Program-made: the position numbers and the translations under genes | The notes under the pieces: generated by a model | The model's input: the letters and a program-made list of their open reading frames with translations, nothing else | Databases searched by the model: none | What the model was told of the DNA's origin: nothing | Part shown: piece after piece, positions 1 through 5,608 of the stretch | How the letters are laid out: each line of letters starts with the position of its first letter | How positions within the stretch are numbered: the stretch's first letter is position 1 | From: Nitrospinae bacterium CG22_combo_CG10-13_8_21_14_all_47_10 | Lineage (GTDB): Bacteria; Nitrospinota; Nitrospinia; Nitrospinales; VA-1 | Reading direction: 5' to 3' | DNA: 5,631 bases | NCBI GenBank assembly: GCA_002786505.1 | Contig: PCTK01000199.1 | Coordinates: forward strand, 1,080-6,710

Positions 1-777
1 TGGCGAGGCCTGCGAAAAGTGGTGCTGGCCTTGAAAGAGCGACATGGTGCCCTGATTCGCCTGTCGCACCTGTTCGTAGGGAGCGCCGAGTCCGTCTTTA
101 TGATTGAAGGCCTTCCATTTTCCATTATGAAGTGAGGAAATGCCAGACTCGGTGCCGAACCAGATTCTTTCTGATGATTCAATTTCTACAGCGTATACCC
201 AGTCATCGATCAATCCGCCTTCTGTGTTTTCCACCGTGAAGCTTTGCCAGTTTTTTCTTAGTCCGGGGTTTCCTGTGACCTTGTTGACGCCGCTCCAGGT
301 AGCCAGCCAAAGCACATTATTGTCGAACTCGATATCATAGACGAAGGCATCGTTTAATCCTTCCGGTGTGTTGTAATGGCTCCATTGCTTGCCGTTGAGG
401 TGGCTGAGTCCGCCGCCGTAGGTGCCGATCCAGGGCAGGTTTTTGGAATCGAAAGCGATTGCGAAAATGCCATTGCTGAGCAAATGGTTCTGGTTGTCAT
501 AGACTTCGTAGTCTTCGCTGGTTTGGGTGTCATAGCGGATAACTCCAAGTCCGGTTCCCATCCAGAGATGCTGGCCCTGGGAGGTCAGCACTTTAATATT
601 TCTGGTGTTAAGAGAGAAGGTTTGCATTTTCAGGATATGCGGGTAAGGCTCCCCTGAAGTTCTGTCAGATACCGATGCGCTAAAGGCACTGGTCGTTTCT
701 ACAGGGATAAAACTTCCCCCTGCGGTAAAAATGAATATAATGGCGAGGGTTTTATTTATAAATTTGAGAGGTCGCAT
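1..777 (-). CDS. Exported two-component-regulator-type beta-propeller protein (partial, C-terminus off the left edge)
   Basis: I translated this open frame by hand: 259 codons from the ATG at 777 to base 1, with no stop. Residues 1-19 are a signal-peptide-like start (MRPLKFINK, then a hydrophobic TLAIIFIFTA stretch), with possible cleavage near residues 31-34. Four blade motifs of the Reg_prop type follow at roughly 71-79 (LWMGTGLGV), 116-123 (WIGTYGGG), 157-163 (LWLATWSG) and 205-213 (IWFGTESGI). Each sits about 40-48 residues from the next, with the usual aromatic/GT/G pattern and preceding 'GL..' turns. In the family such propellers form periplasmic sensor domains, often ahead of a membrane segment and a histidine kinase or cyclase, but some stand alone. 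What follows here is outside the window, so any signalling output is unknown. A TAA lies in frame three codons upstream, so this ATG is the only plausible N-terminal start; the only Shine-Dalgarno candidate is a weak GGGA. The ATG overlaps the start codon of the divergent lipoprotein gene. Confidence 0.82.
   Translation of the reverse strand, partial: MRPLKFINKTLAIIFIFTAGGSFIPVETTSAFSASVSDRTSGEPYPHILKMQTFSLNTRNIKVLTSQGQHLWMGTGLGVIRYDTQTSEDYEVYDNQNHLLSNGIFAIAFDSKNLPWIGTYGGGLSHLNGKQWSHYNTPEGLNDAFVYDIEFDNNVLWLATWSGVNKVTGNPGLRKNWQSFTVENTEGGLIDDWVYAVEIESSERIWFGTESGISSLHNGKWKAFNHKDGLGAPYEQVRQANQGTMSLFQGQHHFSQASP
736..741 (+). promoter_or_regulatory. Possible -10 box (TATAAT) for the lipoprotein gene
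   Basis: A perfect TATAAT lies 34 bases before the lipoprotein ATG, which would place transcription start near 748 and give a leader of about 28 bases. No good -35 hexamer is seen 16-18 bases upstream (the sequence there is C-rich). The box lies inside the coding sequence for the signal peptide of the divergent propeller gene. A chance match in AT-rich sequence is possible. Confidence 0.3.
766..771 (+). promoter_or_regulatory. Ribosome binding site of the lipoprotein gene
   Basis: GAGAGG sits 4 bases before the ATG at 776, or 7 bases before the in-frame GTG at 779. It supports initiation here rather than at the in-frame ATGs at 731 or 740, which would put 13-16 extra residues, including charged ones, before the lipoprotein signal peptide. 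Confidence 0.55.
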
Positions 778-1675
778 GGTGAATTATTCCCGGATCAATT
801 TTGCAAACTATACTCCAGTTGTTTTTATATTGCTTTTGTTTTTTCTTTCGGGGTGCGGGGTGTGTGACTGTGAGAAGGAGTCGTCTGTTTTGCCTCCAGT
901 AAAGGTTTCTGAAAGGGATCAGAAAGAAATGGTGCTGGTGCCTGCTGGTGAATTCATCATGGGGACGGATAAGGTGGATACGGAAGGCACGCATAAAAAA
1001 ATCGGGGCGGTTAAACCGCTTTATCTTGACCAGCATCCGGAGCGGAAATTATTTCTCGGCCCGTTTTATATGGATCGTTATGAAGTGACCAATGAGGAGT
1101 ATCAGAAATTTCTGCAAGCGACCCAGTTTACCGACCGGCCTGCCCATTGGGAGGATGGGGTTTTCCCTGAAGAGTTGGCATTGCACCCTGTCACCCAGGT
1201 CACCTGGTGGGAAGGCTGGTCTTATTGCATGTGGGCCGGTAAACAGTTGCCGACTGAAGCCCAATGGGAAAAGTCGGCGCGCGGTCCGAACGGCCTGCCC
1301 TATCCCTGGGGTGAGGAATTTGTAAAAGGCAAAGCGAACCTGGGTATTGATGGAGACCGGAAAACAGCACTGGTGACCTCCTATCCTGAAGATGTCAGCC
1401 CCTATAAAATTTATGGTTTGTCTGGAAATGTTATGGAGTGGACCCAGGACTGGTATCTTCCTTATCCGGGAAACTCCAACTCAAGTCCCGGGTTTGGCAG
1501 GGAACTGAAAGTTTTAAGGGGGAACGGGTTTCAAAAAGCCGGGCATTATTTTTTGGATGCCTACCGCTATGCGTTCACCCGCACCGAGGCGAACCCGAAT
1601 GATTTTTTTGAGAATGTAGGGTTCCGCTGTGCGTCAGAAATTATCGCTGAAGAAAGTAACCCGGCGCAGTCTTGA
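776..1675 (+). CDS. SUMF1/FGE-sulfatase-domain lipoprotein without catalytic cysteines
   Basis: The product has 299 residues. The start at 776 is preferred because it gives a short lipoprotein signal: hydrophobic core VVFILLLFFLSG and lipobox LSGC with lipidation Cys27. An in-frame GTG at 779 is an alternative. The SUMF1-type domain spans about 52-286. Its family landmarks are EMVLVPAGEFIMG, the FYMDRYEVTNEEY segment, QLPTEAQWEKSARG, YPWG, LSGNVMEW (about 215-222), VLRGNGF and VGFRCA near the C-terminus. In true formylglycine-generating enzymes a Cys pair lies between the RGG(S) motif and the final GFRCA. Here that stretch contains no Cys, so sulfatase activation is unlikely. Many bacterial members of this fold instead act as non-catalytic binding or structural proteins, as in gliding or secretion complexes. 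The Gly after Cys27 is not an inner-membrane retention Asp, so outer-membrane sorting is plausible. It is divergent from the propeller gene and convergent with the pentapeptide-repeat gene. Substrate or partner is unknown. Confidence 0.88.
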   Translation: MVNYSRINFANYTPVVFILLLFFLSGCGVCDCEKESSVLPPVKVSERDQKEMVLVPAGEFIMGTDKVDTEGTHKKIGAVKPLYLDQHPERKLFLGPFYMDRYEVTNEEYQKFLQATQFTDRPAHWEDGVFPEELALHPVTQVTWWEGWSYCMWAGKQLPTEAQWEKSARGPNGLPYPWGEEFVKGKANLGIDGDRKTALVTSYPEDVSPYKIYGLSGNVMEWTQDWYLPYPGNSNSSPGFGRELKVLRGNGFQKAGHYFLDAYRYAFTRTEANPNDFFENVGFRCASEIIAEESNPAQS

Positions 1676-1707
1676 GAGGACGGGGTCTGGTAAAGGATTA
1701 ATCAGGC

Positions 1708-2559
1708 TCAGGCTAATATCGTGTTTTCCAGATTAGCGCCTTTGGTGATCGCTTTTGCGATGTTGGCATCGACCAGGTACGCGTCTGCAAGGTTGGCTTG
1801 GGTAAAATTGGTGCCATGCAAATTGGCTTCCAGAAGAAAGGAGTTTTTCAGATTGGCCCCTTCAAAGTTGGCATAGGTCAGGTCGGCCCCTTCGAGGTTG
1901 GTTTCCTCCCAAATAATCCCTGGGCATTGAGCGTCTTTCAAATCCGCACCAACCATGTTTGAGTTGGTCAAGTTGACTTCCTTCAGGGTGCAAGAGTTGA
2001 GGTCTGCATATTTCAGAATGGCACCTTTTAAATCCACTCCAGTCAATTTTGAAAAGCTGAAATCGGCTCCCCTGGCATTGATGCCTGACAGCCGGGATTT
2101 GTTGATGACGGCTTGTTTCATGAAGGCGTACATCAATCTGGCGAATGCCAGATTACAGTCCTCTATGGTGGTGGAATAAAAGCTGGAGTAGCTCAGGTTC
2201 GCTCCCTGGAAGTCACATTCGCTCAGTTTGGCTTGAGAGAAATCACAGTTTGACAGATTGGTGTTTTTGAAATTGCATTCTATCAGTGTAGCGCCTTCAA
2301 AGTTGACCCCTTCAAGGTTAGACCCTGTAAAGTTCACACTTTTGATCTTGGCGTTTTTCATGGACGACTTTTCGAGGGAAGCCTGGGAAAAGTCAATCTC
2401 GCGCAATTGCGAGTCGTCCATGTTTGTTTCAATCAGAGTGGCAAAAACAAAACTGGCGCCATTCAGGCTCACACCTTTCAAATCAAAGCCGCTGAAATCG
2501 CCCCCATCCTGCTTGGGCTCTTTCATGACTGTTGCAATCATCTCATCAACGTTTGACAT
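1708..2559 (-). CDS. Pentapeptide-repeat protein, 52 uninterrupted repeats
   Basis: The product has 283 residues. After a 19-residue non-repeat head, residues 20-279 parse by eye into 52 consecutive pentapeptides of the A(D/N)LxG type with no insertion or phase shift. A partial repeat (TILA) then ends the chain. Leu, Phe, Met or Ile occupies the central position almost throughout; exceptions are INARG, AQCPG, IIWEE and AITKG. The family folds as a right-handed quadrilateral beta-helix with four repeats per coil, so this predicts about 13 coils. There is no signal peptide or membrane segment, so it is probably cytoplasmic. Qnr and MfpA gyrase-protecting members share the fold, but their C-terminal dimerisation helix is absent here, so that role is not supported. 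The gene starts 6 bases after the stator gene's stop, in the same frame, with its Shine-Dalgarno inside that gene, so translation is probably coupled. It ends 32 bases from the convergent lipoprotein gene. The biological role is unknown. Confidence 0.9.
   Translation of the reverse strand: MSNVDEMIATVMKEPKQDGGDFSGFDLKGVSLNGASFVFATLIETNMDDSQLREIDFSQASLEKSSMKNAKIKSVNFTGSNLEGVNFEGATLIECNFKNTNLSNCDFSQAKLSECDFQGANLSYSSFYSTTIEDCNLAFARLMYAFMKQAVINKSRLSGINARGADFSFSKLTGVDLKGAILKYADLNSCTLKEVNLTNSNMVGADLKDAQCPGIIWEETNLEGADLTYANFEGANLKNSFLLEANLHGTNFTQANLADAYLVDANIAKAITKGANLENTILA
1711..2502 (-). repeat. Degenerate 15-base coding repeat array (pentapeptide solenoid)
   Basis: This is the DNA underlying residues 20-283 of the pentapeptide-repeat protein. 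It shows a visible 15-base periodicity, with forms such as GCCAACCTG, GCCGACCTG and the like recurring on the coding strand. The copies are strongly diverged, with no long identical units, so this is an old protein repeat rather than a recent DNA tandem duplication. The regular periodicity also keeps other frames open and produces spurious antisense open frames. Confidence 0.75.
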
Positions 2560-2565
2560 TTATTC

Positions 2566-3393
2566 TTATTCCCTCTGTTGCGATGGCGGCAGGAGCGCGT
2601 TCATATTCCGCTGAATTTTTTGCGGATTGACCCTGTCATGAATTCCAATTATCCCAACCCGAATTGATTTAAACAAAATACTTTCCATATCTGTCCTCAT
2701 GCTTAACTTAGCGGCAAGGGGCGTGAGAATGAGGTTGGCCAGCATGAGTCCATAAAATGTAGTGATCAACGCCGTCGCCAAAGCCGGACCGATTGTTGAA
2801 GGGTCATCAATATGCATCAACATCTGTACCAGACCGATCAAGGTTCCTGCCATCCCGAATACGGGAGCTTGAACGGACATGAAGCGCAAAACCTTTTGCC
2901 CGGAGTTATGCCTGTCCAGCATGGAATTCAGTTCCCTTTCCATAAGCTCGTGAATCTCTTTGGCGTTGTACCCATCGACAATCATGGCTATTCCATTTCT
3001 CAGGAACCGATTATCTACTTTGCTTTCCTCATTTTCCAGTTGTTTCATTCCGCCGGAGCGGTACTTTGAGGCCAGTCTCATAATGTCATCGACATAATCT
3101 TCTGGCTCGTAAACGCCGGGTTTGAAGGCGTTATATAAAACCGGGGTTAGTGTGGTAATTTTTTTTGAGGGAAAAGCGATAAAAGCTGTGGCAACGGTTC
3201 CCCCAAGAACGATCAAGGCACTGTTAACATTGATGAAGATATTCGCATCGCCACCGCGAATGATCGCCACGGCAATGAGAAAAACCCCGGCAAGGACCCC
3301 CATCAGGGTGCCGGTATCTATTCCTGTGTCCTGACGGTCTTCCTGAGCCACGTTTGCGGCAGTCGCTTGTGCTTCTTGTGTTGCTGTGGCCAT
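2566..3393 (-). CDS. motA: Flagellar stator subunit MotA/PomA (probable sodium type)
   Basis: The product has 275 residues and is close to family length apart from an extended N-terminus. Four membrane segments are visible at about 30-47, 52-75, 171-192 and 203-226, with a cytoplasmic loop between the second and third. MotA assembles as a pentamer around two MotB chains, conducts ions and pushes on FliG. Comparison from memory with E. coli MotA and Vibrio PomA aligns R112 and E120 with the FliG-contacting Arg90 and Glu98 of MotA. P177 and P225 match Pro173 and Pro222. The segment from the GMAGTLIGLV motif to the C-terminus resembles PomA more than MotA, and PomA's sodium-site threonines are present as T184, T211 and T212. 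ExbB/TolQ is less likely given these residues. The first 28 residues form an Ala/Thr/Gln-rich tail. An in-frame TGA just upstream and the absence of a Shine-Dalgarno mark the start as atypical; M31 is an alternative. No motB is present in the window. Confidence 0.9.
   Translation of the reverse strand: MATATQEAQATAANVAQEDRQDTGIDTGTLMGVLAGVFLIAVAIIRGGDANIFINVNSALIVLGGTVATAFIAFPSKKITTLTPVLYNAFKPGVYEPEDYVDDIMRLASKYRSGGMKQLENEESKVDNRFLRNGIAMIVDGYNAKEIHELMERELNSMLDRHNSGQKVLRFMSVQAPVFGMAGTLIGLVQMLMHIDDPSTIGPALATALITTFYGLMLANLILTPLAAKLSMRTDMESILFKSIRVGIIGIHDRVNPQKIQRNMNALLPPSQQRE
2570..2575 (-). promoter_or_regulatory. Ribosome binding site of the pentapeptide-repeat gene
   Basis: The coding-strand sequence GAGGGA lies 10 bases upstream of the ATG at 2559. 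It is contained in the last codons of the stator gene (…CAG AGG GAA TAA). Ribosomes terminating on the stator gene would stop on this site, so translational coupling is likely. It is the only clear Shine-Dalgarno in the three-gene minus-strand cluster. Confidence 0.6.
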
Positions 3394-3427
3394 AGAATTT
3401 AATCAGACAGGGGTGGAAATCTTACTA

Positions 3428-5608
3428 TCAACTGGCGGCCTTTTCCATATGAGCCATGGCCCGAATTTTTAATGACCGTAAAATATAATTATTCAGCCAA
3501 GGTACCTGTAGTATTTCTTTTCGGCCGCTGGGGATGTAAACCTTAAGAAAATCCAATTTTTCAGTCCTTTCCGGGGATATTTGGGAACTCAGGTCGCCTA
3601 TACAGCGGGGCAGACAATTTAACCCCGCATAGGATTTGCAGAATAGTTCCCCCCATGAGGTTAAATAAATACAGGTAACATTCCTCGCCCGTTCGATTCG
3701 TTTGTTGATGAATTGAGTCAGTTCATCGTTGTTTTTGCAATCTCGGATGTTTCCCATACTGATTTCCGGTGGTGGGGGATTACCAAAGTCCACCAGCAGA
3801 AATAATTGGTTGATTTTCGCCTCACCCATGAGGTCTTCGTTTGAGAGTGCCGCTATGTTGACGGACTCGATGAAGTCCTTGAGTATTTTTAAGAGCGCAA
3901 TCAAGTCATTTTCCTTGATAGAGTCCCCTTCAGATCTTAATAAGACATGGGTGTTATCACTATAGAGATTATTGAAAACGGTAAAGGCCAGAAGAAATGG
4001 AAGGGTTGCTGACTTTCTGATGATATTTTCCTTGTCAATTTGTTCGAGAAACGCCCGGGTTCTGCCCCGAACCAGATACCACTCTGGTTTTTGACGTTTA
4101 TCCTTTCGTTCTAAAATAAAAGTCAGTTCATTTTCAGCAGTTTTACCATCGACCAAAGCACCCAGATTATCAACTTTGTTGGGGGCGGCCCGGTAAAAAC
4201 TGAACAGCTTTCGACCCAAAAGATGGGTGTCTTTCTCTGTAATCAAGCTTTCGCTGGGATCAAGCGTCTTGTTCTTTTCAGAAATATTTTTGTAGGAAGC
4301 CATTAAAATTTTATTGATACGGTTTCCCAAGTCCACCTTGTGCATCATTTGCCAGCCGGAGTACTGGTTCAGTCGATCAATTTTTTCGGGAGACCAACCC
4401 CATTCCTTCAGCATTTTAATCAGGGTGCTCTTTCTCCAACTATCCGAACCTTTTTCAAATTCCTCAGGAGTGACCTGGGTGCCCACTTTCAAATAGAAGG
4501 CGTGCCTCAGGGCATCGACCTCATCCTCGGACTTTGTTTCCTTAAAAAACTTTTGCACTCGCTCAAACATGCATAGATAGGGGTCTATATCCAGATAAGG
4601 GATATCATTAAAGTATTTATCTTTGATTTGGTGGCATAGCAGGTTCGACTTGGTGTCACCAAACATATACTCTTCCAGTACGCCCATTTTCATAAGGGTC
4701 TTAAATGGCGACTTGAAAGATTTGATCAGAGCCCATATGGATCCGCCAAAAAACTCTCCCTGGGAGATGTCATCGACATTACCCATGTCAATGAATTCAT
4801 CTTTTTTGAGAAGGGTTTTTCCTGATGCCAGTTTTTCATATAACTCATAGTACCGGTCATCATCACAATCCACCGGTGAAATCAGCCAGAAGGGGACTTT
4901 TCCGCTAACAATGATCATGGTCCGGTACATTTCTTCCTTCAGGAGTTTTGCCAGCGCTGATCCTGTGCTTTCACTGTCACTTTCACCAAAGATGTTTTCT
5001 TTAACTTCTTCGTAATCATTGATGAAAAAATGGGTCTCCAGATGGTAATTGTCCCACGTCCATTTTTCTATCAAGTTAAGTTTCTTCTGAAACAGTTTCA
5101 TGCTTTCTTCGTTGAAATCCCTTTTGTCGATAAGCAGGGTATAGTCCAGATCAGATTTTACAGTCTGGGCAATGGAGCCGACACTTCCCATCAGCAGGGC
5201 AGTGTGGATGACGGGTTTCAATTCAGGGTTTCTGCGGATGATGATGTCTGGAAACAGTTTTTCGGCGGCAACCTGCGCTTCTTTATCGAGTCTGAAATTA
5301 TGGATGCCGCAGGGGGAGTTTCCCTCAAAATAACCAGGCAAGCCTTCCTGGTGTACGTGAAGCAGGCGCGGAATAACCAGAAATATCAGGCGGTCAATTT
5401 CTGAAAGGGTGACCAGGTTTCGGTCTATTTTGAAGCGGTTAAACCTTAAAAATTGCTGGCGGTTGGAATAAAGCACTTCCTCATCCGATTTTATGAGTTC
5501 CTTTTGAGCCTTTTTGATAACTTCTTCAGCAGGCTTTTGTGGCAGTTCTGCCAAAGGATGGTTTTCAGCCTCCTCCTGGTCGATGACGGATTTTTCAGTT
5601 GAATCCAT
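3428..5608 (-). CDS. cyaA: Class I (CyaA-type) adenylate cyclase
   Basis: The product has 726 residues (E. coli CyaA has 848). The enzyme family makes cAMP from ATP in the cytoplasm. Class I landmarks run in order: an LLHVHQEGLPGYFEGNSPCGI-like segment (about 82-102, compare E. coli LLHYHHPLMPGYLDGN), the nucleotidyltransferase motif MGSVGSIAQTVKSDLD at 140-155, FFIND at 194-198, GESDSESTGSA (about 208-218), EMYRT (226-230), the GEFFGGSIWALIKS region (about 284-297), IDPYLCMFERV (341-351) and FYLKV (371-375). The GS Ser142 and the S152-D153-x-D155 metal-binding acids are intact, but the Trp after the E. coli SDLD (Trp118) is Thr157 here. A charged N-terminal extension of about 45 residues precedes the domain. 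The C-terminal regulatory half is about 120 residues shorter than in E. coli. The ATG is preceded by seven T's with no Shine-Dalgarno. It is the first gene of the probable cluster with motA and the pentapeptide-repeat gene. Activity is inferred, not shown. Confidence 0.9.
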   Translation of the reverse strand: MDSTEKSVIDQEEAENHPLAELPQKPAEEVIKKAQKELIKSDEEVLYSNRQQFLRFNRFKIDRNLVTLSEIDRLIFLVIPRLLHVHQEGLPGYFEGNSPCGIHNFRLDKEAQVAAEKLFPDIIIRRNPELKPVIHTALLMGSVGSIAQTVKSDLDYTLLIDKRDFNEESMKLFQKKLNLIEKWTWDNYHLETHFFINDYEEVKENIFGESDSESTGSALAKLLKEEMYRTMIIVSGKVPFWLISPVDCDDDRYYELYEKLASGKTLLKKDEFIDMGNVDDISQGEFFGGSIWALIKSFKSPFKTLMKMGVLEEYMFGDTKSNLLCHQIKDKYFNDIPYLDIDPYLCMFERVQKFFKETKSEDEVDALRHAFYLKVGTQVTPEEFEKGSDSWRKSTLIKMLKEWGWSPEKIDRLNQYSGWQMMHKVDLGNRINKILMASYKNISEKNKTLDPSESLITEKDTHLLGRKLFSFYRAAPNKVDNLGALVDGKTAENELTFILERKDKRQKPEWYLVRGRTRAFLEQIDKENIIRKSATLPFLLAFTVFNNLYSDNTHVLLRSEGDSIKENDLIALLKILKDFIESVNIAALSNEDLMGEAKINQLFLLVDFGNPPPPEISMGNIRDCKNNDELTQFINKRIERARNVTCIYLTSWGELFCKSYAGLNCLPRCIGDLSSQISPERTEKLDFLKVYIPSGRKEILQVPWLNNYILRSLKIRAMAHMEKAAS

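Noticed and set aside
376..657. 93-codon plus-strand open frame opposite the propeller gene
   Set aside because: The minus strand encodes clear propeller blade motifs over the same bases. The plus-strand frame is a shadow.
731..775. Upstream in-frame starts (731, 740) for the lipoprotein
   Set aside because: They would add a charged N-terminal stretch before the lipoprotein signal peptide and lack a good ribosome site, whereas 776 has GAGAGG just upstream.
776..1675. Active formylglycine-generating enzyme
   Set aside because: The catalytic cysteine pair is missing and no sulfatase gene is nearby.
1676..1707. Bidirectional terminator between the convergent genes
   Set aside because: Only a short GATTAATC palindrome and a tandem CAGGCT are present. 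There is no GC-rich stem followed by a T-run in either direction.
1708..2559. Qnr/MfpA-type gyrase-protection (quinolone resistance) protein
   Set aside because: It has the shared fold only. It lacks the C-terminal dimerisation helix and loops of that group, so a resistance label would be unsupported.
2258..2614. 118-codon plus-strand open frame opposite the pentapeptide gene
   Set aside because: It is antisense to a strong repeat protein whose 15-base periodicity keeps other frames open. It has no recognisable domain.
2566..3393. ExbB/TolQ energy-transducing protein
   Set aside because: Four membrane segments in the MotA arrangement, MotA-type Arg/Glu loop charges and a PomA-like C-terminal half fit a stator better.
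5030..5404. 124-codon plus-strand open frame opposite the cyclase
   Set aside because: It overlaps the highly conserved catalytic motif region of the cyclase on the other strand, and its translation has no recognisable family features.
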